A DNA stretch of 64,000 nt from Chitinophaga pollutisoli (lineage in GTDB: Bacteria; Bacteroidota; Bacteroidia; Chitinophagales; Chitinophagaceae), in assembly GCF_038396755.1 (NCBI RefSeq), contig NZ_CP149822.1, forward strand, positions 4,060,001 through 4,124,000, in the 5' to 3' direction. The translations under genes were made by a program, and so were the position numbers. A model generated the notes under the pieces. The model was not told where the DNA came from and did no database searches. It saw only the letters and a list, made by a program, of their open reading frames with translations. Positions 9,820 to 18,299 of the stretch are shown piece by piece (position 1 is the stretch's first letter; each line of letters begins with the position of its first letter).

Positions 9820-10215
9820 ATGTTTTTTGTCTCTGAATTATTGACAGCAAGCAACACGCCGGTCAGTTATTTTCCTATCCTTTTACAAGTTGTTGCTGCT
9901 TTGGGTTTTGTAGGCGTTACCATGGTTGCCACGCACTTTCTGGGCCCGAAGCGTAAGACCAGTGACAAGCTGGAGAATTTCGAAAGCGGTATCGAACAGA
10001 TGGGCAACGCGCGTCAGCCGGTGGCCATCAAGTATTTCCTCACCGCGATTCTCTTCGTGTTGTTTGACGTGGAAGTCATCTTTTTCTACCCGTACGCTGT
10101 TAATTTTAAAGAGCTGGGCTGGGAAGGGTTTATGGCTATGCTCGCATTTGTCTGCTTCTTCATGAGTGGTTTCTACTACATCATCAAGAAAGGAGCCCTG
10201 AAGTGGGAAGATTAG
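9820..10215 (+). CDS. nuoA: NADH-quinone oxidoreductase subunit A
   Basis: 131-aa inner-membrane subunit of complex I with three hydrophobic helices. Family marks are the FESG(I) motif in the loop after helix 1 and FDVEVIFFYPYAVNF in helix 2. ATG 9820 is chosen: the promoter -7 box lies at 9784-9791, so the upstream TTG at 9778 cannot be the start. First gene of the 14-gene operon. Confidence 0.97.
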   Translation: MFFVSELLTASNTPVSYFPILLQVVAALGFVGVTMVATHFLGPKRKTSDKLENFESGIEQMGNARQPVAIKYFLTAILFVLFDVEVIFFYPYAVNFKELGWEGFMAMLAFVCFFMSGFYYIIKKGALKWED

Positions 10216-10278
10216 TACTTAGTTAACTATTAATAAATTCCTGCCGTGTGAATGCGGTGGGGAAGGAGGGTAAAGATT

Positions 10279-10842
10279 ATGTCTCGTCCTGTTCAGTTTA
10301 ATACCAATGTGAAGGTGGTCGAAATGCCGGAAGGCTATAGCGGAGAAGGATTCTTTGCCACCTCGTTCGATAAGGTAATCGGCATGGCCCGGAAAAATTC
10401 CATCTGGCCGCTGCCTTTCGCCACATCCTGCTGTGGCATCGAGTTCATGGCGACCATGGCCGCTCACTATGACCTGGCGCGTTTCGGTTCCGAGCGTATC
10501 GGTTTTACGCCCCGCCAGTGCGACCTGCTGATGGTGATGGGTACCATTGCCAAGAAGATGGGCCCCGTACTGCGCCAGGTGTACCTGCAGATGGCCGAGC
10601 CCCGCTGGGTGATCGCCGTTGGCGCCTGCGCCAGCAGCGGTGGTATCTTTGATACCTACTCCGTGTTGCAGGGGATCGATCAGGTGATACCGGTGGATGT
10701 GTACGTTCCCGGATGCCCCCCGCGCCCGGAAGCCATACTGGACGGCGTAATGCGCATCCAGGACCTGGTGGGCCAGGAAAGCCTGCGCCGCCGCCACAGC
10801 GACCGGTATAAGGATCTGATGAATTCCTACGGAATACAATAG
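10279..10842 (+). CDS. nuoB: NADH-quinone oxidoreductase subunit B
   Basis: 187 aa. Carries iron-sulfur cluster N2, the last redox centre before quinone. The vicinal cysteines CCGIEFMA, the later GACASSGG and the CPPRPEA motif are all present. A strong Shine-Dalgarno (GGAGGG at 10265-10270, 8 bases before the ATG) settles the start; an in-frame ATG at 10252 is rejected. Such a site is unusual in this phylum. Confidence 0.97.
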   Translation: MSRPVQFNTNVKVVEMPEGYSGEGFFATSFDKVIGMARKNSIWPLPFATSCCGIEFMATMAAHYDLARFGSERIGFTPRQCDLLMVMGTIAKKMGPVLRQVYLQMAEPRWVIAVGACASSGGIFDTYSVLQGIDQVIPVDVYVPGCPPRPEAILDGVMRIQDLVGQESLRRRHSDRYKDLMNSYGIQ

Positions 10843-10861
10843 TCACGATAATAGCGATTAC

Positions 10862-11383
10862 ATGTCTTTGACGAATGAGCATATCAAGAACAGGCTGGTC
10901 GAGAAGTTCGGCGAGGCGTTGACCAATTTTGAGGAGTCGTACGGCATCATGTCGTTTCACGCGCCCAAAGAGATCAATCTGAAAGTCATGCAGTTTCTCT
11001 ACGATGAAGAGGACCTGCAATTCCGTTTTATGACCGACCTCTGCGGCGTACATTACCCGGATAACGCAGGCGCCGAACTGGGCGTGGTGTACCACCTGCA
11101 CAACCTCGTGCAGAACGTCCGCCTCCGCTTCAAGGTGTTTGCCTCCGTGGCCACGCCGCAGGTGTTCACCGCCACGCAGCTGTTTGCCACCGCCAACTGG
11201 CAGGAGAGGGAAACATACGATTTCTACGGGATCGACTTTGTAGGGCATCCGAACCTGCGCCGTATCCTGAACGTGGACGAAATGGACTATTTCCCCATGC
11301 GCAAGGAATTCCCGCTGGAAGACCAGACCCGCGTAGACAAAGACGATGAGATGTTTGGCCGCGGCGGAAGCGTCGGCATTTAA
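10862..11383 (+). CDS. nuoC: NADH-quinone oxidoreductase subunit C
   Basis: 173 aa, 30-kDa-type subunit of the hydrophilic arm. Conserved segments: LRFKVFASV and the C-terminal NWQERETYDFYGIDFVGHPNLRRIL block, followed by FPLEDQTR. Here nuoC and nuoD are separate genes, unlike the nuoCD fusion of enterobacteria. Confidence 0.96.
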   Translation: MSLTNEHIKNRLVEKFGEALTNFEESYGIMSFHAPKEINLKVMQFLYDEEDLQFRFMTDLCGVHYPDNAGAELGVVYHLHNLVQNVRLRFKVFASVATPQVFTATQLFATANWQERETYDFYGIDFVGHPNLRRILNVDEMDYFPMRKEFPLEDQTRVDKDDEMFGRGGSVGI

Positions 11384-11407
11384 GTTTAACTTTTAGCAAT
11401 TCAGGAT

Positions 11408-12622
11408 ATGTCTGATCACCATATACAATTACCGGAAGGCTCGATAGAGAAGCAGACCAACACGCTCAACCTGGGTCCTACCCACCCCGCCACCCACGGC
11501 GTTTTCCAGAACATCCTGGAAATGGACGGCGAGCGCATCGTTTCCGCGACCCCTACCGTTGGTTATATTCACCGCGCATTCGAAAAAATCGCGGAACGCA
11601 AACCGTATTACCAGATCACCCCGCTGACGGACCGCCTCAACTATTGCTCGGCGCCCATCAACAATATCGGCTGGCACCTTACCGTGGAAAAACTCCTGGG
11701 GATCAAAACCCCCAAGCGCGTGGATTACCTCCGCGTGATCATCATGGAGCTGGCCCGCATCACCGACCACCTGATCTGCAACTCCGTAATCGGGGTAGAC
11801 TCCGGCGCATTCACCGGCTTCCTCTACGTAATGCAGTACCGCGAGCTGGTGTATGAAATCTACGAAGAAATCTGTGGCTCCCGCCTCACCACCAATATCG
11901 GCCGCGTCGGCGGTTTCGAAAGAAACTTCACTGAAACGGCTTTTACTAAAATCCAGAAGTTCCTCGACGAATACCCGGCTGTACTGAAAGAGTTCGAAAA
12001 CCTCTTCACCCGCAACCGCATCTTCATGGAACGCACCCAGGGAGTAGGCCCCATCACGGCCGAACGCGCCCTCAACTACGGATTCACCGGGCCAAACCTT
12101 CGCGCCGCAGGCGTAGACTACGACGTTCGCGTGGCTTCACCGTACAGCTCTTACGAAGACTTCGAATTCAACATTCCCGTAGGCACCACCGGCGATACTT
12201 ACGACCGCTTCCTGGTGCGCAACGCGGAAATGTGGCAGAGCCTCAGCATCATCCAACAGGCGATGGACAAACTGAAAGACCTTCCGTCTGACGTGTTCCA
12301 TGCCGACGTGCCGGCGTACTACCTGCCCGATAAAGAAGACGTTTATACCAAAATGGAAGCGCTCATTTATCACTTCAAGATCGTGATGGGTGAAACCGAC
12401 ATCCTGCCGGGCGAAGTGTACAACGCGGTCGAAGGCGCCAACGGCGAACTGGGATTCTATCTCATTTCCGACGGCGGCCGGTCGCCCTACCGTTTGCATT
12501 TCCGCAGGCCCTGCTTCATCTATTACCAGGCGTACCCGGAAATGGTGAAGGGCGCCATGCTGAGCGATGCCATCATTTGCATGTCATCCCTCAACCTGAT
12601 CGCAGGCGAACTCGACGCGTAA
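11408..12622 (+). CDS. nuoD: NADH-quinone oxidoreductase subunit D
   Basis: 404 aa, 49-kDa-type subunit that forms the quinone pocket with NuoB. Marks: LGPTHPATHG near the N-terminus (quinone-site His), VGYIHRAFEKIAE, DRLNYCSAPINN, and the C-terminal ELGFYLISDGGRSPYRLHFR. Ends the Q-module block; a GC-rich hairpin follows before nuoE. Confidence 0.97.
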   Translation: MSDHHIQLPEGSIEKQTNTLNLGPTHPATHGVFQNILEMDGERIVSATPTVGYIHRAFEKIAERKPYYQITPLTDRLNYCSAPINNIGWHLTVEKLLGIKTPKRVDYLRVIIMELARITDHLICNSVIGVDSGAFTGFLYVMQYRELVYEIYEEICGSRLTTNIGRVGGFERNFTETAFTKIQKFLDEYPAVLKEFENLFTRNRIFMERTQGVGPITAERALNYGFTGPNLRAAGVDYDVRVASPYSSYEDFEFNIPVGTTGDTYDRFLVRNAEMWQSLSIIQQAMDKLKDLPSDVFHADVPAYYLPDKEDVYTKMEALIYHFKIVMGETDILPGEVYNAVEGANGELGFYLISDGGRSPYRLHFRRPCFIYYQAYPEMVKGAMLSDAIICMSSLNLIAGELDA

Positions 12623-12629
12623 AACTTTG

Positions 12630-12651
12630 GCAGGGCCCCCGCGGGCCCTGC
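12630..12651 (+). other. Perfect GC hairpin between nuoD and nuoE
   Basis: GCAGGGCCC - CCGC - GGGCCCTGC, a perfect 9-bp stem with a tetraloop just 7 bases after the nuoD stop. No T run follows, so it is not a simple terminator. It sits between the quinone module (nuoABCD) and the NADH module (nuoEFG) and may protect or process the mRNA or cause partial attenuation; that role is inferred. Confidence 0.6.
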
Positions 12652-12730
12652 GGCTATATATTCCCTCCTATGATCCGCAAAGAGAAACGGCGGGGGAAAT
12701 TTGAAATTTAACATATAAAGACAGACAGAA

Positions 12731-13228
12731 ATGGCCGTTCAATTTTCTGAAGAGAAGCTGAATAAAGTAAAAGAGATCATCGCCCGCTATCCGGAAGGGA
12801 AGCAGAAGAGCGCCCTGATCCCGGTGCTGCACCTGGCACAGGAATCTTTCGGCGGATGGCTCAGTGCAGACACGATGGATTATGTGGCCACCCTGCTCAG
12901 CATCGAGCCGATCGAGGTGTATGAAGTGGCTACCTTTTATTCGATGTTCAATTTGCAACCCGTGGGCAAATACCTGTTCGAGGTATGCCAGACGGGGCCC
13001 TGCATGCTTCGCGGGTCAGACGACATTATTCATTATATCAAGGAAAAGCTGGGCATTAAAATCGGGGAAACCACGGCCGACGGGCTGTTTACCCTCAAAA
13101 CCGTGGAATGCCTCGGCGCCTGCGGTTACGCGCCGATGATGCAGCTGGGCAAGTTCTATAAAGAGCACCTCACCAAAGAGAAGGTGGACCAGATCATCGC
13201 GGAATGCCGCGCACAGGCGAACAACTAA
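12731..13228 (+). CDS. nuoE: NADH-quinone oxidoreductase subunit E
   Basis: 165 aa, 24-kDa-type subunit with the N1a 2Fe-2S cluster in a thioredoxin-like fold. The four ligands lie in CQTGPC (first pair) and CLGACGYAP (second pair). Works with NuoF and NuoG in NADH oxidation. Followed by a 120-base gap with a small palindrome (GTTGCC-AA-GGCAAC, 13315-13328) before nuoF. Confidence 0.96.
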   Translation: MAVQFSEEKLNKVKEIIARYPEGKQKSALIPVLHLAQESFGGWLSADTMDYVATLLSIEPIEVYEVATFYSMFNLQPVGKYLFEVCQTGPCMLRGSDDIIHYIKEKLGIKIGETTADGLFTLKTVECLGACGYAPMMQLGKFYKEHLTKEKVDQIIAECRAQANN

Positions 13229-13348
13229 AAGCTGAACCGGCTTCCTGCCGCCGAAGTGTGCGACGCAACGGGGGAGGAGGGAAGAACGGAAGCTGACCAA
13301 ACGAAAAACATCACGTTGCCAAGGCAACAACTTATATAAAGCGAGACA

Positions 13349-14707
13349 ATGGGACGTAAATTATTGTTAGACAAGGCGCATATAGAAGGCATCCGGTACT
13401 ACGACGTATACCGGAAAAACGGCGGTTATGCCGCTGCTGAAAAAGCCCTGAAGAGCATGAGCCCGGATCAGGTTACGGAAGAAGTGAAGAAAAGCGGCAT
13501 GAGAGGCCGCGGCGGCGCGGGCTTCCCCACAGGATTGAAATGGAGCTTCCTGGCCAAACCGGAAGGAGTGCCCCGTTACCTCGTGTGCAACGCGGACGAA
13601 TCCGAACCGGGTACTTTTAAGGACCGTTACCTCATGGAGTTTCTCCCGCACCTGCTGATCGAAGGCCTGCTGATCTCCAGCTTCGCCCTCGGCGCCAATA
13701 CCACTTACATCTACATCCGCGGCGAATACGCCTGGATTCCCGATATCCTCGAAGAAGCCATCGCGGAAGCGCACAAAAATGGCTGGCTCGGCAAGAATAT
13801 CCAGGGTTCCGGGTTCGACCTGAACATTTACGTGCAGCGCGGCGCCGGCGCCTACATATGCGGCGAGGAAACCGCCCTGATCGAATCGCTGGAAGGCAAG
13901 CGCGGCACCCCCAGGATCAAGCCGCCATTCCCCGCTGTGAAAGGCCTGTACCAATGCCCGACCGTGGTGAACAACGTGGAAACCCTTGCGGCCATTGTTC
14001 CCATCATCAACATCGGCGGCGACGAATACGCCAAAATCGGTATCGGCAAATCCGCCGGCACCAAGCTCATCTCCGCCTGCGGCAACCTCAACAAGCCCGG
14101 CGTTTACGAGATAGAGATGAACATTTCCGTGGAAGAATTCATTTACTCCGACGAATACTGCGGCGGCATCCCCAACGGGAAACGCCTCAAAGCCTGCATC
14201 CCCGGCGGCTCCTCCGTACCCATCGTTCCAGCCAACCTGCTGCTCACCACAGCCAAAGGCGAAAAAAGGATGATGACCTACGAAAGCCTCAACGACGGCG
14301 GGTTCGCCACCGGCACCATGATGGGATCGGGCGGGTTCATCGTGCTGGACGAAGACCAGTGCGTGGTACGCCACACCCTCAGCCTGGCCCGGTTCTACCA
14401 CCACGAAAGCTGCGGACAGTGCAGCCCCTGCCGCGAAGGCACCGGATGGATGGAGAAAGTGCTCAAAAACATCGAGCACGGCAAAGGAAAAATGAGCGAC
14501 ATCGACCTGCTGTGGGACATCCAGCGCAAGATCGAAGGCAACACCATCTGCCCCCTCGGCGACGCCGCTGCATGGCCGGTGGCTGCCGCGATCCGTCACT
14601 TCCGAGACGAGTTCGAATGGCACGTGCTGCATCCCGACGAGGCGCAGCGCCGCAACTTCGGCCTGGCGCATTACGCAGACCCGCTGCCGGTAGCTGCCGC
14701 TGTCTGA
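13349..14707 (+). CDS. nuoF: NADH-quinone oxidoreductase subunit F
   Basis: 452 aa, the NADH- and FMN-binding 51-kDa subunit with cluster N3. Visible: glycine-rich NADH site GRGGAGFPTGLKW, FMN site GAGAYICGEETALIESLEG, and the 4Fe-4S ligands ESCGQCSPCREG plus a later Cys (NTICPLGD). Electrons enter the complex here. Confidence 0.97.
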   Translation: MGRKLLLDKAHIEGIRYYDVYRKNGGYAAAEKALKSMSPDQVTEEVKKSGMRGRGGAGFPTGLKWSFLAKPEGVPRYLVCNADESEPGTFKDRYLMEFLPHLLIEGLLISSFALGANTTYIYIRGEYAWIPDILEEAIAEAHKNGWLGKNIQGSGFDLNIYVQRGAGAYICGEETALIESLEGKRGTPRIKPPFPAVKGLYQCPTVVNNVETLAAIVPIINIGGDEYAKIGIGKSAGTKLISACGNLNKPGVYEIEMNISVEEFIYSDEYCGGIPNGKRLKACIPGGSSVPIVPANLLLTTAKGEKRMMTYESLNDGGFATGTMMGSGGFIVLDEDQCVVRHTLSLARFYHHESCGQCSPCREGTGWMEKVLKNIEHGKGKMSDIDLLWDIQRKIEGNTICPLGDAAAWPVAAAIRHFRDEFEWHVLHPDEAQRRNFGLAHYADPLPVAAAV

Positions 14708-14746
14708 TAAGGAAACAACATTATTCTTCTTTTTTACTTTTTAATA

Positions 14747-15853
14747 ATGGCGGAAGAAAAGAAATTATTCAAGGTCAAGATTGATAATATCACGGTAGAG
14801 GTGGAGCCGGGAACCACTATCCTCAACGCTGCCCGTAACATCGGCGGCGAAGTGGTGCCCCCGGCCATGTGCTATTATTCCAAGCTGCAGGGCTCCGGCG
14901 GCAAATGCCGCACCTGCCTCGTGAAAGTGACAAAAGGCTCCGAAGCAGACCCGCGCCCCATGCCCAAGCTGGTGGCCAGCTGCCGCACAACCGTGATGGA
15001 CGGGATGGAAGTGGCCAACATCACCTCCCCAGAAGTGCTCGAAGCCCGCAAGGGCGTTGTGGAGTTCCTCCTCATCAACCACCCGCTCGATTGCCCCGTG
15101 TGCGACCAGGCCGGTGAGTGCGACCTGCAGGATCTTAGCTACGAGCACGGCGTATCCGGCACCCGCTACGAATTCAAACGCCGCACTTTTGAGAAGGAAG
15201 ATATCGGCGAAAATATCAAACTGCACATGACGCGCTGCATCCTTTGCTACCGCTGCGTGTTCACGGCAGACCAGCTCACGGAGAAACGCCAGCACGGCAT
15301 CCTGAAGCGTGGCGACGCCTCCGAGATCAGCACCTACATGCGCGCATCCCTCGATCACACCAACTTCATCGGTAACGTGATCGACGTTTGTCCCGTTGGA
15401 GCCCTCACCGACCGTACCGCGCGCTTCAAAAACCGTGTGTGGTTCCTCAAACCGGTAGACGCGCACCGCGAATGCAGCGATCCGAAATGCTGCGGCAAAA
15501 CGGTGCTCTGGATGCGCGGCGACGAGATTTTCCGCGTTACGGCCCGGAAAGATAAATACGGCGAAGTGGAAGGATTCATCTGCGATACCTGCCGTTTCGA
15601 GAAGAAAGAGGTGAAAGACTGGATCGTGGAAGGCCCCCGCAAGATTTCGCGCCACAGCGTAATCACCGCCGGCCACTACGTAGGTGTTCACAAGCCGCAG
15701 GAAACCGTCGCCAAAGTTATGGACGGCCGTCAGCCAAAACTGCTGATGGACATCCACTCGGTGAGCGAGGTGAACATGCCGCAGGTGGACCTGAGCCAGA
15801 TCGACGGTCCGGCGCACTCAACCGATTTTCCCAAGAATAAAGGCGTACAATAA
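14747..15853 (+). CDS. nuoG: Short NuoG-type iron-sulfur subunit
   Basis: 368 aa, about half the length of classical NuoG. In order: a 2Fe-2S ferredoxin domain (CYYSKLQGSGGKCRTC), the HxxxCxxC-type region (HPLDCPVCDQAGECDLQDLS), a two-cluster segment (MTRCILCYRC) and a final Cys-rich domain (CSDPKCCGKT ... CDTC). It then stops, without the long molybdopterin-oxidoreductase-like domain. The stop is natural: nuoH starts 6 bases later and there is no continuation in another frame. Short NuoG is common in Bacteroidota, so this is a lineage trait rather than damage. Confidence 0.9.
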   Translation: MAEEKKLFKVKIDNITVEVEPGTTILNAARNIGGEVVPPAMCYYSKLQGSGGKCRTCLVKVTKGSEADPRPMPKLVASCRTTVMDGMEVANITSPEVLEARKGVVEFLLINHPLDCPVCDQAGECDLQDLSYEHGVSGTRYEFKRRTFEKEDIGENIKLHMTRCILCYRCVFTADQLTEKRQHGILKRGDASEISTYMRASLDHTNFIGNVIDVCPVGALTDRTARFKNRVWFLKPVDAHRECSDPKCCGKTVLWMRGDEIFRVTARKDKYGEVEGFICDTCRFEKKEVKDWIVEGPRKISRHSVITAGHYVGVHKPQETVAKVMDGRQPKLLMDIHSVSEVNMPQVDLSQIDGPAHSTDFPKNKGVQ

Positions 15854-15859
15854 CGAGAT

Positions 15860-16912
15860 ATGGAATTTACAATCGACTGGTATTTCCTCATAGAGAAACT
15901 GCTGCTGATTTCGGCAGTGCTGGGTATTTCCCTGGTGGTGGCGATGTACAGCACCTGGGGTGAGCGTAAAGTGGCTGCCTGGATCCAGGACCGCCGCGGG
16001 CCGAACCGCGCGGGTCCCTTTGGTTTGCTGCAGCCGCTGGCCGACGGTGGCAAGTTGTTCTTTAAAGAAGAGATCATCCCCGCGCAGGCCAACCGTTTCC
16101 TGTTCGTACTGGGCCCTTCGCTGGCCATGTTCACCGCCTGTCTCACCAGCGCCGTGATTCCCTGGGGCGACAGCCTCACCATCGCCGGCCGTGAAGTGAG
16201 CCTGCAGATCGCCGATATCAACATCGGCGTACTCTGGATCATGGCGGTTGTAGGTATGGGCGTATACGGTATCATGATCGGCGGTTGGGCATCCAACAAC
16301 AAATTCTCCCTCTTGGCCGCCTGCCGCGGCGCTTCGCAGGTGATCTCCTACGAGCTGCCCATGGGCCTGGCGCTGATCGCCCTGTTCATGCTCAGCGGCT
16401 CCCTCAGCCTGAAAGACATCGTGGAGCAGCAGCGCGACGGCCTCTGGTTTGTAGTCCTGCAGCCCATCGGTTTCCTCATCTTCCTTATCTGCGCCTTTGC
16501 GGAATGTAACCGTACGCCCTTCGACCTTCCGGAAGCGGAAAATGAGCTGAATGGCGGTTACCACCTGGAGTATTCCTCCATGAAACTGGGCTTTTACCTG
16601 TTCGCGGAGTACATCAACATGTTCATCAGCTCGGTGCTGATGGCCACCCTGTACTTCGGCGGTTACGCCTTCCCGTACATGGATTCGCTGGGGCTCGACG
16701 GCAATATGCTGACGATCCTGGGGATTGTGGCGCTGTTCCTGAAAACGTTCTTCTTCATATTCCTGTTCATGTGGGTGCGCTGGACGATTCCGCGCTTCCG
16801 TTATGACCAGCTCATGAAACTCGGATGGAAAGTATTGATCCCGCTGGCATTGCTGAATATGCTCATCACTGGCGCCGTGGTACTTTTCCGTCAGAACGGT
16901 TTTAATTTTTAA
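15860..16912 (+). CDS. nuoH: NADH-quinone oxidoreductase subunit H
   Basis: 350-aa membrane subunit with eight or more helices, joining the quinone pocket to the proton-pumping arm. Family motifs: ERKVAAWIQDRRGPNRAGP after helix 1, the EL(P)MGLAL segment, and AECNRTPFDLPEAENELNGG in the cytoplasmic loop that lines the quinone channel. Confidence 0.97.
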   Translation: MEFTIDWYFLIEKLLLISAVLGISLVVAMYSTWGERKVAAWIQDRRGPNRAGPFGLLQPLADGGKLFFKEEIIPAQANRFLFVLGPSLAMFTACLTSAVIPWGDSLTIAGREVSLQIADINIGVLWIMAVVGMGVYGIMIGGWASNNKFSLLAACRGASQVISYELPMGLALIALFMLSGSLSLKDIVEQQRDGLWFVVLQPIGFLIFLICAFAECNRTPFDLPEAENELNGGYHLEYSSMKLGFYLFAEYINMFISSVLMATLYFGGYAFPYMDSLGLDGNMLTILGIVALFLKTFFFIFLFMWVRWTIPRFRYDQLMKLGWKVLIPLALLNMLITGAVVLFRQNGFNF

Positions 16913-16930
16913 ACTGAAGAAACTCATCAT

Positions 16931-17449
16931 ATGCAATCTTTAACCAACAGGGCGACGCCGGTAGACAGGAGGCCCATGACTTTTGCGGAGAAACTCTACC
17001 TGCCCGCGATTGCGAAAGGTATGGGCATTACACTGAAGCACCTTTTCAAAAAGAAAGCGACGGTGAACTATCCCGAAGAAACCCGCCCTTTCAGCCCCGT
17101 GTTCCGCGGCCTGCACATCCTGAACCGCGACGAAGAAGGCCGCGAGCGCTGCACGGCGTGCGGATTGTGCGCGGTTGCCTGTCCTGCCGAAGCCATTACC
17201 ATGGAAGCGGCGGAGCGTCTGCCGGGCGAGGAGCATCTGTACCGCGAGGAGAAATATGCCGCGCGTTACGAGATCAACATGCTGCGGTGCATTTTCTGCG
17301 GATTCTGCGAAGAGGCTTGCCCCAAACAGGCGGTGTACATGTCTGAAACTTTCGCGCCGGCCAACTACCAGCGTAAAGGGTTCATTTATGGGAAGGATGA
17401 CATGCTGATCCCCCATCCTCAAAAACAAATCAAAGAAAACAACCAATAA
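16931..17449 (+). CDS. nuoI: NADH-quinone oxidoreductase subunit I
   Basis: 172 aa. Two 4Fe-4S ferredoxin motifs, CTACGLCAVACP and CIFCGFCEEACP, hold clusters N6a and N6b that pass electrons to NuoB. Starts 19 bases after nuoH. Confidence 0.97.
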   Translation: MQSLTNRATPVDRRPMTFAEKLYLPAIAKGMGITLKHLFKKKATVNYPEETRPFSPVFRGLHILNRDEEGRERCTACGLCAVACPAEAITMEAAERLPGEEHLYREEKYAARYEINMLRCIFCGFCEEACPKQAVYMSETFAPANYQRKGFIYGKDDMLIPHPQKQIKENNQ

Positions 17450-17453
17450 GGCA

Positions 17454-17948
17454 ATGGGAATCGATATGATAATCTTTACAGTGCTGTCTGCGATCGCCAT
17501 CGCATCGGCATTGGGCGTGATCCTGAGCAAGAACCCCGTGAACAGCGTGCTATGCATGATCACCTGCTTCGTCGCCATCGCGGGCCACTACATCATGCTG
17601 AACGCACAGTTCCTGTTCGTTGTTCACCTGATCGTTTACACCGGCGCCATCATGGTACTATTCCTTTTCGTACTGATGATGATGAATCTCAACGCCGACA
17701 TCGAGCCGCAGAAACGCAACTGGCTGAAATACGCGGGCGCCATTTCCGGCGGCGCACTGCTGCTGGTACTGGTAGCCGCCCTCCGCGACGCGAGCCTGCC
17801 TGCCATCCAGGGCGGCGGCAACACGGAAATCGGTCTGGTAGAAAATCTTGGTAAAACATTGTTCACCTCTTACGTGGTGCCTTTCGAACTGAGCAGCGTG
17901 CTGTTCCTCAGCGCGATGGTAGGCGCCGTAGTGATCGGTAAGAAATAA
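17454..17948 (+). CDS. nuoJ: NADH-quinone oxidoreductase subunit J
   Basis: 164 aa, five hydrophobic helices. The conserved stretch [18 protein letters not shown] and the helix [20 protein letters not shown] identify it. Start lies 5 bases after the nuoI stop. Confidence 0.95.
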   Translation: MGIDMIIFTVLSAIAIASALGVILSKNPVNSVLCMITCFVAIAGHYIMLNAQFLFVVHLIVYTGAIMVLFLFVLMMMNLNADIEPQKRNWLKYAGAISGGALLLVLVAALRDASLPAIQGGGNTEIGLVENLGKTLFTSYVVPFELSSVLFLSAMVGAVVIGKK

Positions 17949-17959
17949 AACGTTTTCAA

Positions 17960-18277
17960 ATGCCTGTTCAATACTACATCTTTCTCAGCATCGCCCTTTT
18001 TTGCATCGGCATCATGGGCGTACTGATGCGCAGGAACGCCATCATCATCTTCATGTGCATCGAGCTCATGCTCAACGCCGTGAACCTGCTGCTGGTGGCT
18101 TTCTCCAAAATGTGGGTCGACGCCGGCCGCATCGACGCCGCCTCCGCGCAGCTCTTTGTGTTCTTCGTCATGGTAGTGGCCGCCGCGGAAGTGTCCGTTG
18201 GCCTCGCCATCATCGTGATGATGTACCGGAATACGCACTCCGTAGATATCAACATTCTCAGCAGACTGAAAAACTAG
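17960..18277 (+). CDS. nuoK: NADH-quinone oxidoreductase subunit K
   Basis: 105 aa with three helices. Conserved Glu residues lie in [12 protein letters not shown] and [14 protein letters not shown]; both take part in proton transfer in the family. Confidence 0.96.
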   Translation: MPVQYYIFLSIALFCIGIMGVLMRRNAIIIFMCIELMLNAVNLLLVAFSKMWVDAGRIDAASAQLFVFFVMVVAAAEVSVGLAIIVMMYRNTHSVDINILSRLKN

Positions 18278-18299
18278 GATTAAAAAATAGTATAGATCG

